Shown: piece after piece, positions 35,161 to 47,200 of the stretch
How the letters are laid out: every line of letters begins with the position of its first letter
Numbering within the stretch: the stretch's first letter is position 1
DNA from: Jacaranda mimosifolia
Lineage: Eukaryota; Streptophyta; Magnoliopsida; Lamiales; Bignoniaceae
DNA: 64,000 nucleotides
Direction: 5' to 3'
Assembly (NCBI GenBank): GCA_018894105.1
Contig: CM032121.1
Span: 21,362,730-21,426,729 of the forward strand
The notes under the pieces: model-generated
Databases searched by the model: none
What the model saw: only the letters and a program-made list of their open reading frames with translations
What the model was told of the DNA's origin: nothing
Translations under genes and position numbers: made by a program

Positions 35161-36200
35161 TGCAACCCTTTGGAAGGGTATGTACTTTATTGAAGTGTAT
35201 TTAAGGATAAATTCTTCCTCATGGATATGTGATATCACATGTGGTTCTTATCTTTGTTAGTTGTTACAAAGAATAAGAAAGAAGAATAAAACTTAGTGAT
35301 GTGGATATGATCCAACGCCTTGGCGAAGGAGCAAGAGTTGTGACCAAAGCCATAGGCATGTAATAAGTTGGACTTAGGAAACTCCATAATTGTATTGAAC
35401 CCTTGCTATTATGTGCCATATATTGTTGAGAACATTATTTCAATCCTCGTTTTAGATAGTGAAGGATTTGATCCTTCTATATCAAATGGGAGATTGAAAG
35501 CATTAAAGAACGGGTTCTTTAGTTGCTTGTGGTACATTTAACAAATGATTATACATGTTGGATTCTCAACCATCACTAATGTACTTTCAACAAAGTAAGA
35601 AAATTAGATATCCAAGAAAATGCCATGTTATGACATGCCAAATTAGGCATATCTCTAAAAATAAGATGAGCAAGTTAGAAGCTTTCAAAGTGCTAAATGT
35701 TAGTAGCATTGAGGAGCTTCCTACTTGTAAATCTTGTTTAAAGGGAAAAATGACAAAGGCTCACTTTGTAGGACAAACAGAGCGCTCCACAAGTCTCTTG
35801 GATTTGATCCATATGGATATTTGTGGACCACTAAGTGTTAATGGGAGAGAAGGCTATTCCTACTTCATTACCTTCATCGATGACTATAGTCGGTTCGGAC
35901 ATGTTTCTTATGAAGAACAAGTCTGAAGCCTATGAAAAGTTCAAAGTATATAAGAGTGAAGTAGAAAAACAATTGGGGCTAAGTATTAAAGCTTTTTGAT
36001 TGGATCGAGGGGAAGAATACTTGAGCCCAAGTTCTTGGATTATCTAAGGGAGAATGAGATTTTCTTACAATGGACCCCACTCGGCACACTCCAAAATAAT
36101 GGAATAGCCGAAAAGAGAAATCGTACCTTGTTGGACATGGTACATTCCATCGTGATCTTCTTCAATGTACCTATATCCTTTAGGGAATATTCCTAAAATA
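35161..36200 (+). pseudogene. Copia protease and integrase remnant
   Basis: The protease start reads WICDITCGSYLC at about 35222-35257, where the catalytic D-S/T-G is disrupted. The GAG-pre-integrase region lies at about 35640-35760 (CQIRHISKNKM, then CKSCLKGKMTKAHF). The integrase core begins LDLIHMDICGPL, keeping the first Asp, with FITFIDDYSRFGH after it (35795-35905). A frameshift at about 35905 separates the second part (35996-36196), which has LQNNGIAEKRNRTLLDM with the catalytic Glu. Several stops prevent expression. Confidence 0.8.
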
Positions 36201-36639
36201 CGACAACAAAATTACTAAATGTAGTACCTTCAAAGTTGATGCCATAATGTCACATGAGATATGGCATGGCAAAGCACCCTCTTACCAATCTCTCAAGGTT
36301 TGAGGATCTCCTGCCTACGGGAGATGGATAATGAGAGATAAGTTGGATAGTAGATCTACCTTGGGCAAGTTTGTGGGATACCCTAGAAAGTCTATGGGTT
36401 ACTATTTCTATGATCCCTCGAAAATAAAAGATGTTTGTTTCGAGGAACGTCACCTTTTTGGAAAAGGAATTTCTATAAGATAGAAAAAAGGCGTTGTTGT
36501 TGAACTTGGTGAAGTTCAAGATGATCATTAAGTCCCACAAACAGTAGAAACAAATAAATATCAAAGAGCCTTACACACAACCTCTGAGAAGGTCAGACTA
36601 AATGCAGAAGCAACCCAAAAAGTTCGAATTCTTTCATGA

Positions 36640-38000
36640 AATGGCCTAATCGAATAGTGATGCGAAGACCTATGAGAAAGCTATGTTGGACATAGATTCG
36701 GGACGTTGGCTTGAAGCCATGAGATCCAAAATGGACTCTATGTACTCAAACAAAGTATGAACTTTGGTAGATCCACTGAAAGGAACAACTTTCATTAGTT
36801 GCAAGTAGATCTATAAGCGAAAGCTTGAAGTAGATGGAGATCTGGTGACTTTTAAGGCGCGAATAGTGTCAAAAGGTTACACTCACAGACCCAGCATCAA
36901 TTTCGAGGAAGCCTTTTCACCGACGGTAGTGCCTAAGTCTATTTATATCCTACTTGCCATAGTCACATATTATGAATATGAGATATGCAAATGGATGTGA
37001 AAATCACTTCTTCAATAGAGACATTGAAGAAGAAATTTATATAAAGCAACCACAAGGTTTTACATCCAAGGGGAGTGAGCAAAAGGTTTGTAAAGTCCAG
37101 AGATCCATTTATGGACTCTAACAAGCATCCCGAAGTTGGAACATATGTTTTGACGAAAAGGTCAAATTGTTTGGCTTTGTCAAAAACGTGTATGAACCAT
37201 ATGTGTATAAGAAGGCTAGTTGGAGTAGTATACAAGTTTATTATGCTTTTTGCTGATGACATCCTTCTCATTGGGAATGAGGTAGGAATGTTAAAGTGAA
37301 CTAAAGAGTGGTTATCTATACAATTTTCCATAAAGGCTACGGAGAAGTATCCTACGTATTGGAAATACATATCTATAGAGATAGATCAGGGAGGAAGCTG
37401 GGGCTTTCCCAAACCCCGTACATTGATAAAATACTAAAGAGGTTTAGTATGAAAGAATCCAAGAAAGAATTTCTTCCCATGGGACATGGCATTTGTCTCT
37501 CCAAGTCTATGGTCCCTAAGGCGAAGGATGAGAGACAAAGGATATCCCACATACCTTATCCTTTCGCTATTGGTAGCATAATGTATGCAGTTCAATGTAC
37601 AAGATCGGATGTGGCATACTTGCTAAGTGTTACGACGAATAGGTTCCAATCCAATCTAAGTGAGAGTCACTGAATAGCCGTTAAAGGAATCCTTAAGTAC
37701 TTGAGAAGGACTAAGGACTTGTTTTTGGTATACGGTAATGGATAATTAAAACTAGAGGGGTTTTTAGATTCAGGTTTCCAATTTGATGTAGATGACATAA
37801 AATCCACTCATGGATTTATATTTTGCCTTAATGGCGGCATGGTGAGTTGGAAAAGTTCCAAAAAGACACCACGACTGAGAACCACTAAGGTGAAATAATT
37901 TGTGGTTTCAGAAACCGCAAAAGAAAGTGTTTGGATAAAAACTTCATCTAAAAGTTAGATGTAGTGCCTAGCATGCATGAGCCCGCAATTGTCTTTGGAA
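36640..38000 (+). pseudogene. Copia reverse transcriptase and RNase H remnant
   Basis: RT starts at about 36690 with SGRWLEAMRSKMDSMYSNK, then FKARIVSKGYTH and NFEEAFSPTV near 36850-36930. The segment 37075-37299 carries the palm motif as FADD (normally YVDD) followed by ILLIGNEVGML. The connection (SYVLEIHIYRDRSG; LGLSQTPYIDKILKRFSM) is in the open frame 37308-37673. RNase H follows at about 37680-37960 (LKYLRRTKDLFLVYG; MVSWKSSKKTPR; SETAKESVW) with stops. The enzyme copies element RNA into DNA in intact relatives. Confidence 0.82.
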
Positions 38001-38201
38001 GACAATTAAAGACCTGAGCCAAGATCTCATCAGTAATCCAAACACAGTAAAAATCATTATCATTTGATATATGATATCAATTGATAGAGGCGACAACTGA
38101 GTAGACAAAGTTGCCTTAGAAGAGAATTTAGCAAAATCATTATCTAAACCCCTAAAAGGAAAAGGTCTTTGAAGAACATATTGGGAAAATGGCTTTAGGA
38201 C

Positions 38202-38212
38202 AAGTGGGAGAT
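38202..38212 (+). other. Copia polypurine tract
   Basis: AAGTGGGAGAT lies directly before the 3' LTR start TGTTGGAATAG at 38213. This is the classic copia arrangement. Confidence 0.8.
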
Positions 38213-40354
38213 TGTTGGAATAGTCTGGCAAGCCAATAAGATTGGCCTTGTAAAGCTATTTCCTTGTAAAACAATCTTGATTGAACGATATTCTTTATAT
38301 GACCATCTTCATCTTATGCTCTATATTACTTCACTTGCATTTGGATGAAGCCCCTAGATTACTTATGACTACGGGACTTGGTTCGGTGACCATGGAATAA
38401 GTCTCACACGATCGTGATCTTAAATCTTCCAAGTCGTAGGATATTACGAGACAGGCCATCTAAGATCCGGATAAACTTTTACTAACGATGAATAAATCCA
38501 AGAGTTGGATATTGCTCCATTCCATGAGAAACCATATGAGACATGGGTGTATGTTAGTGGGTGCTTGTTAGAGAAAAGATACTGAAGACCTACTGGAGAA
38601 TTCACTAGATAGCCATAGTGGCAAGTCGGTTGTGACAAGTTCTCTAACTTACGCTAGTGCAAATTATTAGTCCTCTGACTTGAGGGTCCATGGTAACCTT
38701 GTGTCTGGTCCTCATGCTTTGACTCTTCTGTGACTACTTAGCGGGTCTTTCGAGTTAAGGTTGGGTATGAACTATATGGCATGGAGGTTTGTGAGATCCA
38801 AGATGGAATTCGACTCCTGGCTTTTGTAAAGGGAAAGTGCATCTCCTATGTATTCTGTAATGATCTATTCTAAGAAATCCTTGCGCAAGGTGGAGTGATA
38901 ATTTGGAAAAGGAGTTTTCCAAAGATGAGGTCACACAAGGCAACCAAACATTGAGAATAGAAGAATAGTATCAAGGCTATTAGGGAACCGACAAATGTCT
39001 TGCCCTAGGCCTCTTTCGGGAGATAGGAGACGGAAGGACCATATTTGCATGGTCAGCTTAGAGCTGCAATGGTCCTCCAAAACATTCATTTCGGCCAATT
39101 AGTTGGGCTCCGTGGGCTTGGGGTTGGACATCGACCATAAGATTAATTGAATTAAGTCGATTAGTTTAAAAGTGTTTTAAACTAAATTGAATATATCACA
39201 AGGAGTTGTGAGCCTTTGTCCAATGAAAGGTATAACCTATTGCGTTCCACACAAAAGCCAATTAGCTTCTTATTTGATGGAAATATTTTTTTCTAAGTGT
39301 TAGAAAATGTCTCCTAGTGGACTGGTTTTAAGGTGCCAATTTTGAAGGTCAATTTTGGCTTGATTAATTTAAGTATTAAATTAATCAATTAATTTAAGGA
39401 GTTAAATTAGACCAATAATTAAGGAGTTAATTATTTGGTGCCAATATGACGATCAATTGGTCAAGTTAAGTTAAAGAGTTAAGTTAACAAAATTCAAGCT
39501 TAAGAGTTGAGCTTGTTTGACTTAAGAGTTAAGTCAAAGGTTAATTAATCAAATTAAAGTGTTTAATTTAATTAATGGGAAGAACATATTTTGGAAAAAA
39601 AATTCAAATGAAATGTTAATTTCAATTAGCATTTTAATTAACTTGAAATTAGATTTCAAATGTTATTAAAATGCAAATAAAATTCAAATTAGATTTGAAT
39701 TTGCATTTGCCACCTTGGAAAAATGCAATTTGGCCACCCCTTATAGAGAGAGAGGGCTAGTCATTATGTCCAAAGTTGTGAAGAATTAGATTATCTACCA
39801 TTCCTTCCAAAACTCCATGCAAGCATTACATTTAGGTGTTGAAAGCTTTGCTAACTTTTTCTTCTTCCCTATCAAAAATCGGCGTCCGCCATAGCTAATC
39901 TCTGGCCTTATTCCAACTTATAGGCTAGAAATTTTGGAAGATCTATTTGGTGTGTGGATCATATCAATAGAGGCAAACAAGTTAGTTTGCTACGGTTTGA
40001 AGATCCACTCAGAGTCTGATTTGGAAATTTTCTCTAGGGACATCTAAAAAGGTTTTAGATCTGAATTTTTTACTGTGAGTTCCTCAAGGTGTTAAAAAAC
40101 TTCAGTAATTTTTTTGTGATTTTTGGAGGTGATTTGATAGTGGTAAAAATTGCTCCACTCCTACTGCGTATTTTCTGGCAGTTTCTGGATTGGTGAAAGG
40201 TTCACCTCATTCTCCTTGGATTTTACAATTTCAAGATAACACTCTATCCAAATTTGAATCTTAGGTATGATTTGATCCTAGTTAGCATATAAGAACTAGT
40301 TTATTAAGCTTTTGAAGTTTTTATAAGTGGATCCTATTGCGTTACTAGCTTTCA
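38213..40354 (+). repeat. Copia 3' LTR
   Basis: 2,142 bp, colinear with the 5' LTR but clearly diverged. A deletion at about 39738 removes the inverted repeat and TATA region present at 31800-31860. It ends TAGCTTTCA at 40354, followed by the presumed target duplicate CGCTC. Confidence 0.88.
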
Positions 40355-40359
40355 CGCTC

Positions 40360-41031
40360 TGCCTAGAATCAAACGATGGGTAAGACCTCTAGGGAGACGG
40401 GTCAATGACCGACAAGCTCCAAGATGAGAACCACCTGCTTATGCACAACACATGCCAAAAGAAGAGGTCTAGCAAACTCCTTCATTTGGTAAGCCAGCAG
40501 ACCTTGAGTATCAGAGGTGACTGAAATTTAGGCAGCAGGGTCAATAGCCTAGTGATGGAGCAGGAGTTGTTAATGAGGTGGCAAAAGATCGGGCGTTGGA
40601 ACGGCTTCTACATTTTCAACCCTGAAGTTATTGGGAGGCCTTGATGATAGAAGAGCCGAAGAGTGGATTGAGAGTTTAGAGAATATTTCTGAGATACTTT
40701 GCTATTCAGATGAGCAAAAGGTTTGATTTGCAATGTCCTTCTAGAAGGTTCCGCTTGGAGTTGGTGAAAGATGATTGATCGCAAGTGGACGGCTGAAGGA
40801 ACCCAACAAACTTGGGAGAATATTACCCGATACTTCATGAGTAAATATGTGGTAGAGGTGGTGAAGCAAGCTAGAGAAAGAGAGTTCATGGATATTATTT
40901 AGGGGGCATAGTATGTTAGTCAGTACGAATCTACTTTTAGCCAACTGATATAATATGCTCCTTATATACAAGATGACAAAAGTCGACAGAGTCAACGATT
41001 TGTACAAAGGTTATTGTTGGAACTGAGAAGA
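40360..41031 (+). pseudogene. gag middle part, second internal copy
   Basis: It continues the gag interrupted at 30253. It has the proline/arginine-rich region (REPPAYAQHMPKEEV), then the core with RWTAEGTQQTWENITRYFMS at about 40780-40850 and EREFMDII near 40878. Stops and small frame changes are present. It is cut at 41031 by the CACTA element and resumes at 46500. Comparison with 24352-25035 shows the same order without loss at the junctions. Confidence 0.78.
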
Positions 41032-41836
41032 CACTACAAGAAATTTTACTTTTGGTGAGGAAGAAGTTTGTTACAAAAGGTTATTTTTTTATCGCAATAA
41101 GTTTTTGTAACGAAAAATCTTCGTTACAATTTTTGTCCTCTAAAGCTCGACGCTAAAAGTTTAGGTAACAAACATTCTCTTTCGTCACAAATGTATTGGT
41201 AACAAAGGATGATTTGTTACAATATCATTAGTTCTAGTAACAACTCTATCCTCACAAAAAATATTAACCATTGTTACAAAAGAATAGCATTTGTTATAAA
41301 TAATCAATTTCAAAATATCTTTTAATATATATTTGTAACAATAAGTTCGTTACAAAAACTTAACTATGACAACATGTAATCCTCACCAATACTCACAATT
41401 ATTAATCTTTTTTATTTTATGACAATATAATTTTGTCACAAATAATAAATGCAACAACATAGAATCCTCACTAAAACGAATGTGTCACCAACTTTTTTAT
41501 TTGTACCAAAAGGGTTAGAAACCAATTTTCAAAACCTGAATTAAAATTTTATGTGCACTATTTGGACATCTTTACATATAAACATAACATCATATAAAAC
41601 ATGAATATATTGAAAGCTAAAATTCAAAACAAAGAAGTGTCATGCTAAGCTTACAAAAGAAACTTGGATCTCATAAGCATATATAGTTAAAACTAAAGGT
41701 ATCCAAATTGTTACAAAAGAGAATGATAAGGAAGTTCTAAATATTGTAGCTTTAATGAGACAAAATATTGCGACATGTTTGAAAAGAGTATTTATGATAG
41801 GATAATTGAGTGATCAAAATATGATAATATTCATGT

Positions 41837-43175
41837 TCATGTCGCGTTCTCCATTCTTGGATCATTTACTTCAAAAACCTGCAAATATAACCAAAATTTA
41901 AATTTAGTAAAATTAGAACCTAGAACATGTAAAAAGAAACAAGATAACTTGAACAACTCATGTCAAAAAATTCATAAGCTCAGAAAACTTATGTAGAGGT
42001 ATCTAGCTACTTAGTAAAATAAGAAATGAGAAATAAAATGCCAAGAACTTGAACCATTTGCATCAAAATTAAGAATATCCAAGCAGCTAAAATTTATGTG
42101 ATATAAAGAATTTCATAGAGTAGCACATCAAAGCCAAAATTAATACTTGTCGAAAATAAAATTGCAAGAAAGTACCTAATTGCAAAACAAGTTTCTCAAC
42201 ACACATTCTCCAATTTTCTTTCATCACTTTGCCATCTCCTACTCGTACATAAAGGTAAAGAGAATTTAAACATTTTGTGATATGAATACGTGTTTTTACT
42301 TTAACTCAAATGCAAACATTTGGGTTGTTTGGGGTGTGTAAGATGTTTATGGTGTTCAAGCTAAGGCATGAAGAATTAGCAACACTAAAATTAGTTCTAC
42401 TAGACAAATCCAATCCTTTTTTTATGCCTAAAAAAGTTGAAATAATAACAATGCACAAAATAACTAATTTAATTTTGAAACTAATTTTGCTACAAAACCA
42501 TTTACTTAGGGAAAAAAATTAGTAACAAATTTTCTGAAGCAAAATTGCTACCTAAAAACTAGTAACCAATTTGCTCCAACAAAAATATTAGTCAACAAAA
42601 AATGTTAACAATAATCTGCTGCAAAAAACTGCAGCAACTGCTATTTTTCTGCTACAGAAACTGCTTTAGAAATGCTAAAAAAAAATTTGTAGCAGAACTA
42701 TAATCAGTTGAAAAACTCTTATGCTGCAGAAACAAAAATTCTACTCTTTCAACTAAAAGAATAACAAATTATACTCCTATGGTGCACAATTTATTCATGC
42801 CTAAAATATAAATTTAAATATCATAAAGCTTTCCGAAGCAAACACTACTTCTAGCTTTGATCCTCGTCATGTTTATTATACAAAATTACTACAATTCAAC
42901 CAACTCATTTTCAAACCAATACTCTTTTTGAGACAACTTCTATACATTATGGTGCTATATGAGCAACTACATTTTCTAGTTGTATTTTCTGCCTAAAAGT
43001 TATTAAATCATACCATAAATAAATATAAAATTCATAAGAGTGATGCGAATAAAATAGAAGTATGAACTTACAATTTTATCTTGATCATTTGGATTGTTTT
43101 GTTGCATAATTTTCAGCAACATTTGCTTTAGTTCATTTTGACCTTCTCTCCAACCTGCTATTTCTTCATCTTTCT
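41837..43175 (-). pseudogene. Putative last two exons of a CACTA transposase-type gene
   Basis: Minus-strand 43175-43072 reads KDEEIAGWREGQNELKQMLL and continues KIMQQNNPNDQDKI, a glutamine-rich coiled-coil-like tail. It ends exactly at GTAAGT (43071-43066), a consensus splice donor. The next suitable acceptor, TTTGCAG, ends at 41879, and the frame continues VFEVNDPRMENAT-stop to 41837 in the same phase. The intron would be about 1.2 kb. CACTA-encoded proteins often end with such a tail, but no catalytic domain is visible upstream. The function is inferred mainly from position inside the transposon. The 5' limit of the first exon is uncertain. Confidence 0.4.
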
Positions 43176-43299
43176 TTTGGCGACGGTCAAATATATATCA
43201 CAATTTAATAAAATGTAAGAGATATGTTTAAAATCTGTTACTAGAAACAGATTAATTTTATCAATGGAAACAAAAATAAAAATATGTCTTCTATATTCT

Positions 43300-43540
43300 T
43301 GACTGGTTTCAGAACTGGAAACTAATTCCAGTTCTGTTCTAGAAACAAACAGAACTGGAAACCAGTCCAGTAGTTCTGGACCAATTTCCAGAATTGGAAA
43401 CAGAACCAATTTCCAGCTCTGGAAACTGGTGGAATTGATTTCCACTTCTGGATAATTTCCAGGAATGGAAAATTTCCAAAAACAGATTCAGAAAGTTTCC
43501 AGATATGGGAGGCTTAATTTTCAGTTCTAGAAACTAGTGC
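43300..43540. repeat. Array of palindromic CCAGTTCTGGAAAC words
   Basis: Short direct and inverted copies of CTGGAAAC and TTCCAG recur about every 15-25 bp (for example CTGGAAACTAATTCCAG near 43314). The minus-strand frame over it (43158-43445) has no recognisable product. Confidence 0.65.
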
Positions 43541-44589
43541 ATATTGATGGAAAAACACCTTGGTTAGTTTATTAAAGAAAAGATATCTCCTATGCCTTTG
43601 AAAATCTTGCATATCAACTATCCTTTTTCATCAAAAGAAAATGTTTCATAAGCAATAAATCCCATTAAAAAGTCCAAACTATATTATTGGAGTTCTTTTA
43701 TGTGAATTAAAACATCTAAGATATGTTTTCAAGAGAGCATTATGCCACATGATTATTCTAAAATGAGATGAAACAAACTCATAGAAATTGAATTTGAAGC
43801 AGGTAACTAAATTCCTAATTTCCTTGAATTTGTGTTATCATCTTCATCAGCATCAAGTATCTACCTATTACATTCTATCACAACCCTTAAGTATACTATA
43901 AACTTCTCCAGATAGTAGGACTCATAAGAATCCACTTTAAGGTTCAAATCCAAGCAAATGTTGCTAGGAATTTGAATGTGGTAATACTCTAATTTCAAGC
44001 TCGTCAAAGTTTTCTGTCTGCACATTTAACCTACATTTCTATGCATACTAATTCAACTGATATTTTTACTTCTGCTGCAATACTTTCTTCATATGGGCCC
44101 TCCTTAAATAATATTCTCTTCAAGTAGAATAATCTGATAAATATACTACTTAATATTAAAAAAGTAAAAACTAAAACGCCATAAAATATGTTAAGTAAAC
44201 AAGGAAACACCAAACAGAGCAATCTTACTTGAATTTTTGGTTCACAGAACTAACTACCCATTTTTTTTACAAACTACCCAACACCCTTTGCCTAAAAACA
44301 AACCAAACTCCCCTCACACTGAAATCAATCCCTACCCAACAGTTTGGGAAAATATTAATCTCAAATAAAAGCAAAAATATATTACAAACATCACATGAGA
44401 ATAGAAAATCGACTAAAAAGAAAAAATAAAATGTGTAAGAGAGGAAGGAATGAGAATAGAGATATTACCTGACCAAAAGAACCAGACACCACTTGGAGCC
44501 AGAAGAAAAATCAACTGAAGAAAGAAACCCCAAAAAAAGACGAGAAATTAGGTTATCATTCGAAAAAATCGTGGGGATAGAGGAAGAAA

Positions 44590-44644
44590 ACACACACACA
44601 CAAGTTCACACACACGCAGAGAGAGAGAGAGAGAGAGAGAGAGT
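44590..44644. repeat. CA and GA microsatellites
   Basis: A CA-rich run at about 44591-44618 is followed by (GA)n at 44620-44643. It lies inside the CACTA element, near where a 5' untranslated region of a minus-strand gene would lie. Confidence 0.8.
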
Positions 44645-45281
44645 ACCTGCTGGTTCTATGTGAAGAAGGATAGGAAGAGAAAACTTGGAATGAGAAATGA
44701 AGAAAGAAAATTAAGACAAATAAAAGTTAAAAAAAGGAAGGAAAAAATTAGGCGCCCATTCTTACCGCCAAATGCAAATTATTAGGTGACAAAGTTGGTT
44801 CTATTGTAACAAATTTTTTGTCACCCAAAGTATATAGTGTAAATTTAATTTAATTTAATTTATAGTTATTTTAGATTTAAAATTTAAATTATTTTTATTA
44901 TTATAATTTATAAATGTCATAGTCCAAAAATATGTTTCTAAAATAGTTAATTTATTAAAATTAATTGTCATTGATAAATAAGAAATCAATTTAACAACTT
45001 AAGGGGAAATTTTGTTTTATAAAATCAATTTATTGAATTTTTAATTAAGCAATTATTGATATTTTTTTCAAAAAAATAATTCATAAATTTTTGTATTGAA
45101 AAATATTTATATGGATTTTTTGGATATAAAAATTTATTATAAGAATTCTTTTAATTTTTTTGCCTAAATAATATCAAGAGAGAGCATGAAAATGAAAAAT
45201 ATCTTATGATATTTTTAGTTTCATCAGCTTTTGGTACTTCAAATATTAGGTAGAGTGAGTTACTACTTAATCCAAACTCAC

Positions 45282-45906
45282 CAATGTTTTAAAAATCGGA
45301 TTGGACTGGCCGGTTCGATCGGTCTAACCGGTGATTGATGGTTGATCCGGGCTTAATCAAGCATGAAAACTAGCCACAAGCCAATTGGATGTGAACTAGT
45401 AAAAATCGGTTGAATCGATACTGGTTTGACCGCTTCTTGATCGGTTCACTATTATTTAATTTTTTTATATATTTTTTTTCTGTCCTTTTAAAAAATTCCA
45501 AAAAAGTTTAATAATTTAAAATATTAAAAAAATTTATTTTATTATGTTAAATATTAAATTTGAAACTTGAAGGAATCGCCATTTGTATTAATGTTAAATA
45601 GTTGTGGTATACTATTTGAGTCAAACCATATATTTGTAATTGATTAATTGAGAAGTGGTATTTTTCTTAAAAACCATTTGAAAAAAAATGACTAAAATAT
45701 AAAGAAAATTTTCTTTATTTATTTCTATATTATTGGAATTTTTCTATTTTTTTACAATATATTAATAATATTATATATATTTATAAAATAATATATAATT
45801 ACTGCATCATCATGACATCACACCGGTTGAACTAGTGGTCAAACCAGTTGAACCAGTAACTAGTAAGGCCACCGGTTCAATGTCCGATCCGATTTTTAAA
45901 ACATTG
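45282..45906. mobile_element. MITE-like element nested in the CACTA transposon
   Basis: Terminal inverted repeats are perfect over 19 bp: CAATGTTTTAAAAATCGGA at 45282-45300 and its complement at 45888-45906. They continue imperfectly into CCGGTT-rich sequence on both sides (ACCGGTG, CACCGGTTGAAC). Length is about 625 bp with no coding capacity. Flanking CCAAAC-like sequence on both sides may be a degenerate target duplication, so the superfamily (Mutator-like is possible) is left open. Confidence 0.65.
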
Positions 45907-46499
45907 CCAAACCAAACTAAACAAGTACAAATTACAATTTGAATGGTCTACATATATAGTTTTGATTTTTTATTTTTTTGGATCATTAAAAGTTGGCTAT
46001 TTGATCGAAAGAAAATTTTCAATTTGATTCAACAAATAAATTAATGAGAATCCAACTTTTTACCTCAAACAACCATTCCAAATTAACTTATTCCTATTAC
46101 ATCTATTCAATTCAATTGTTCTTTACTAATTTTAATCAAATAGTAATTATTTTTCACAATGGTTAACCTTTAGTAACAAGATTTATATTTGTTACTAAAG
46201 AAGGAAATCTTTTGTGACAAAACAATACTCTTTGTAATGAATATTCGGCTTTGTCACTTGAAAATAACTTTTTGGTAACAAAATTTTGTCTTATGTAATG
46301 ACAATTCCTATTTGTCACCAGAAAGTGGCTTTTTTGTAACAAAATACTACTTGTCGTAACGAGAATTCTTTTATCATCACCAAAAGGTAAGTTTTTGGTA
46401 ACAACATTTATATTTTGTTACAATAAACTAGTTATTGTGACAAATTAAACCTTTGTTACAATTATTTTGTTACTTAAAATGCAATTTTTTGTAGTGAGA

Positions 46500-47200
46500 G
46501 GTCTGGTCACTTATGATCTGTCGAACTTCAATCAAGCAGTAAGCAGGGCACTACAACTTGAGTCAGAACTGCAGGAGATTTGAAAAATCGAGGATAGGAG
46601 TCGAAAGGGAAAGATACACGCTGAAGGACAGAGCATTGCCAGAAGAAAATAGCCAAGGCTACAGGTTGGAAGTATTGAGCCCCTTGGTCTGGTGAGATGG
46701 CAAATTTGACTCAAGAGATGGCACAAAAGCAATGTGGATTTTGTGGGAAACCTGACCATAAGGAGCTTGACTGTTAGAAGAAGTAGGGTAAGTGCATGGG
46801 TTGTGGTAGCGACCAACATTTCTTGAAAAATTGCCCCAGAAGTAGAGGTTCAACACCTGCAGGGAAAGGAAAATAGGAGGTAGAATCTAGTGGGAAGCAG
46901 AAACTGCAAGCTCGCGCCTATGCTTTTATAGGAAAAGATGCACCGGATCCTAACGAAGTGGTGAAGGTATGGCTTCTATTTTTGGAATTTGTGATAATAC
47001 CTTATATGATCCTGGTGCTTCACATTCTTTCATATTTGTCGCATTTCCTCAAAAATTAAATATGCAACTTGAGAATATAGCTTATCAGATAGAGTTCAAA
47101 CACCGTATATCAGGATTTGCCCAGTTATGATTAAGGAAGGGGTATATCCAACCAACTCCCTATTGGTGTCTATCTAAGAATGTGATTTGACATTTGGAAT
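46500..47200 (+). pseudogene. gag end and protease, second internal copy
   Basis: It resumes the gag cut by the CACTA element. Both zinc knuckles keep all four ligands: CGFCGKPDHKELDC (about 46734-46775) and CMGCGSDQHFLKNC (about 46793-46834). However, stops lie between and after them. Protease-like sequence follows at about 46900-47060 (LYDPGASHSF), with frame changes around it. It is the best preserved zinc-knuckle pair in the composite. Confidence 0.75.

Larger units (their letters stand above)
30254..40354 (+). mobile_element. Ty1/copia retrotransposon, full structure, decayed
   Basis: The element has two LTRs (30254-32475, 38213-40354), primer-binding site, long leader, gag, protease, integrase, RT, RNase H and purine tract. 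Integrase ahead of RT identifies Ty1/copia. It interrupts a gypsy gag after 30253, and the gag resumes at 40360. The flanking pentamers AGCTC (30249-30253) and CGCTC (40355-40359) differ at one base and are taken as the target duplication. Gag and pol contain many stops and frameshifts. Confidence 0.9.
41032..46496. mobile_element. CACTA (En/Spm) DNA transposon, 5.5 kb
   Basis: The ends are CACTACAAGAAATTTTAC (41032) and, inverted, CACTACAAAAAATTGCATTT (46496). Trinucleotide AGA flanks both sides (41029-41031 and 46497-46499), the 3-bp duplication typical of CACTA elements. About 350 bp at each end is dense in TTGTTAC/GTAACAAA words in both orientations, the usual subterminal repeats. Removing it joins gypsy gag cleanly. 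Only traces of a transposase gene are visible on the minus strand. It also holds a nested MITE, CA and GA microsatellites (44590-44642) and a palindromic repeat array. Confidence 0.88.
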
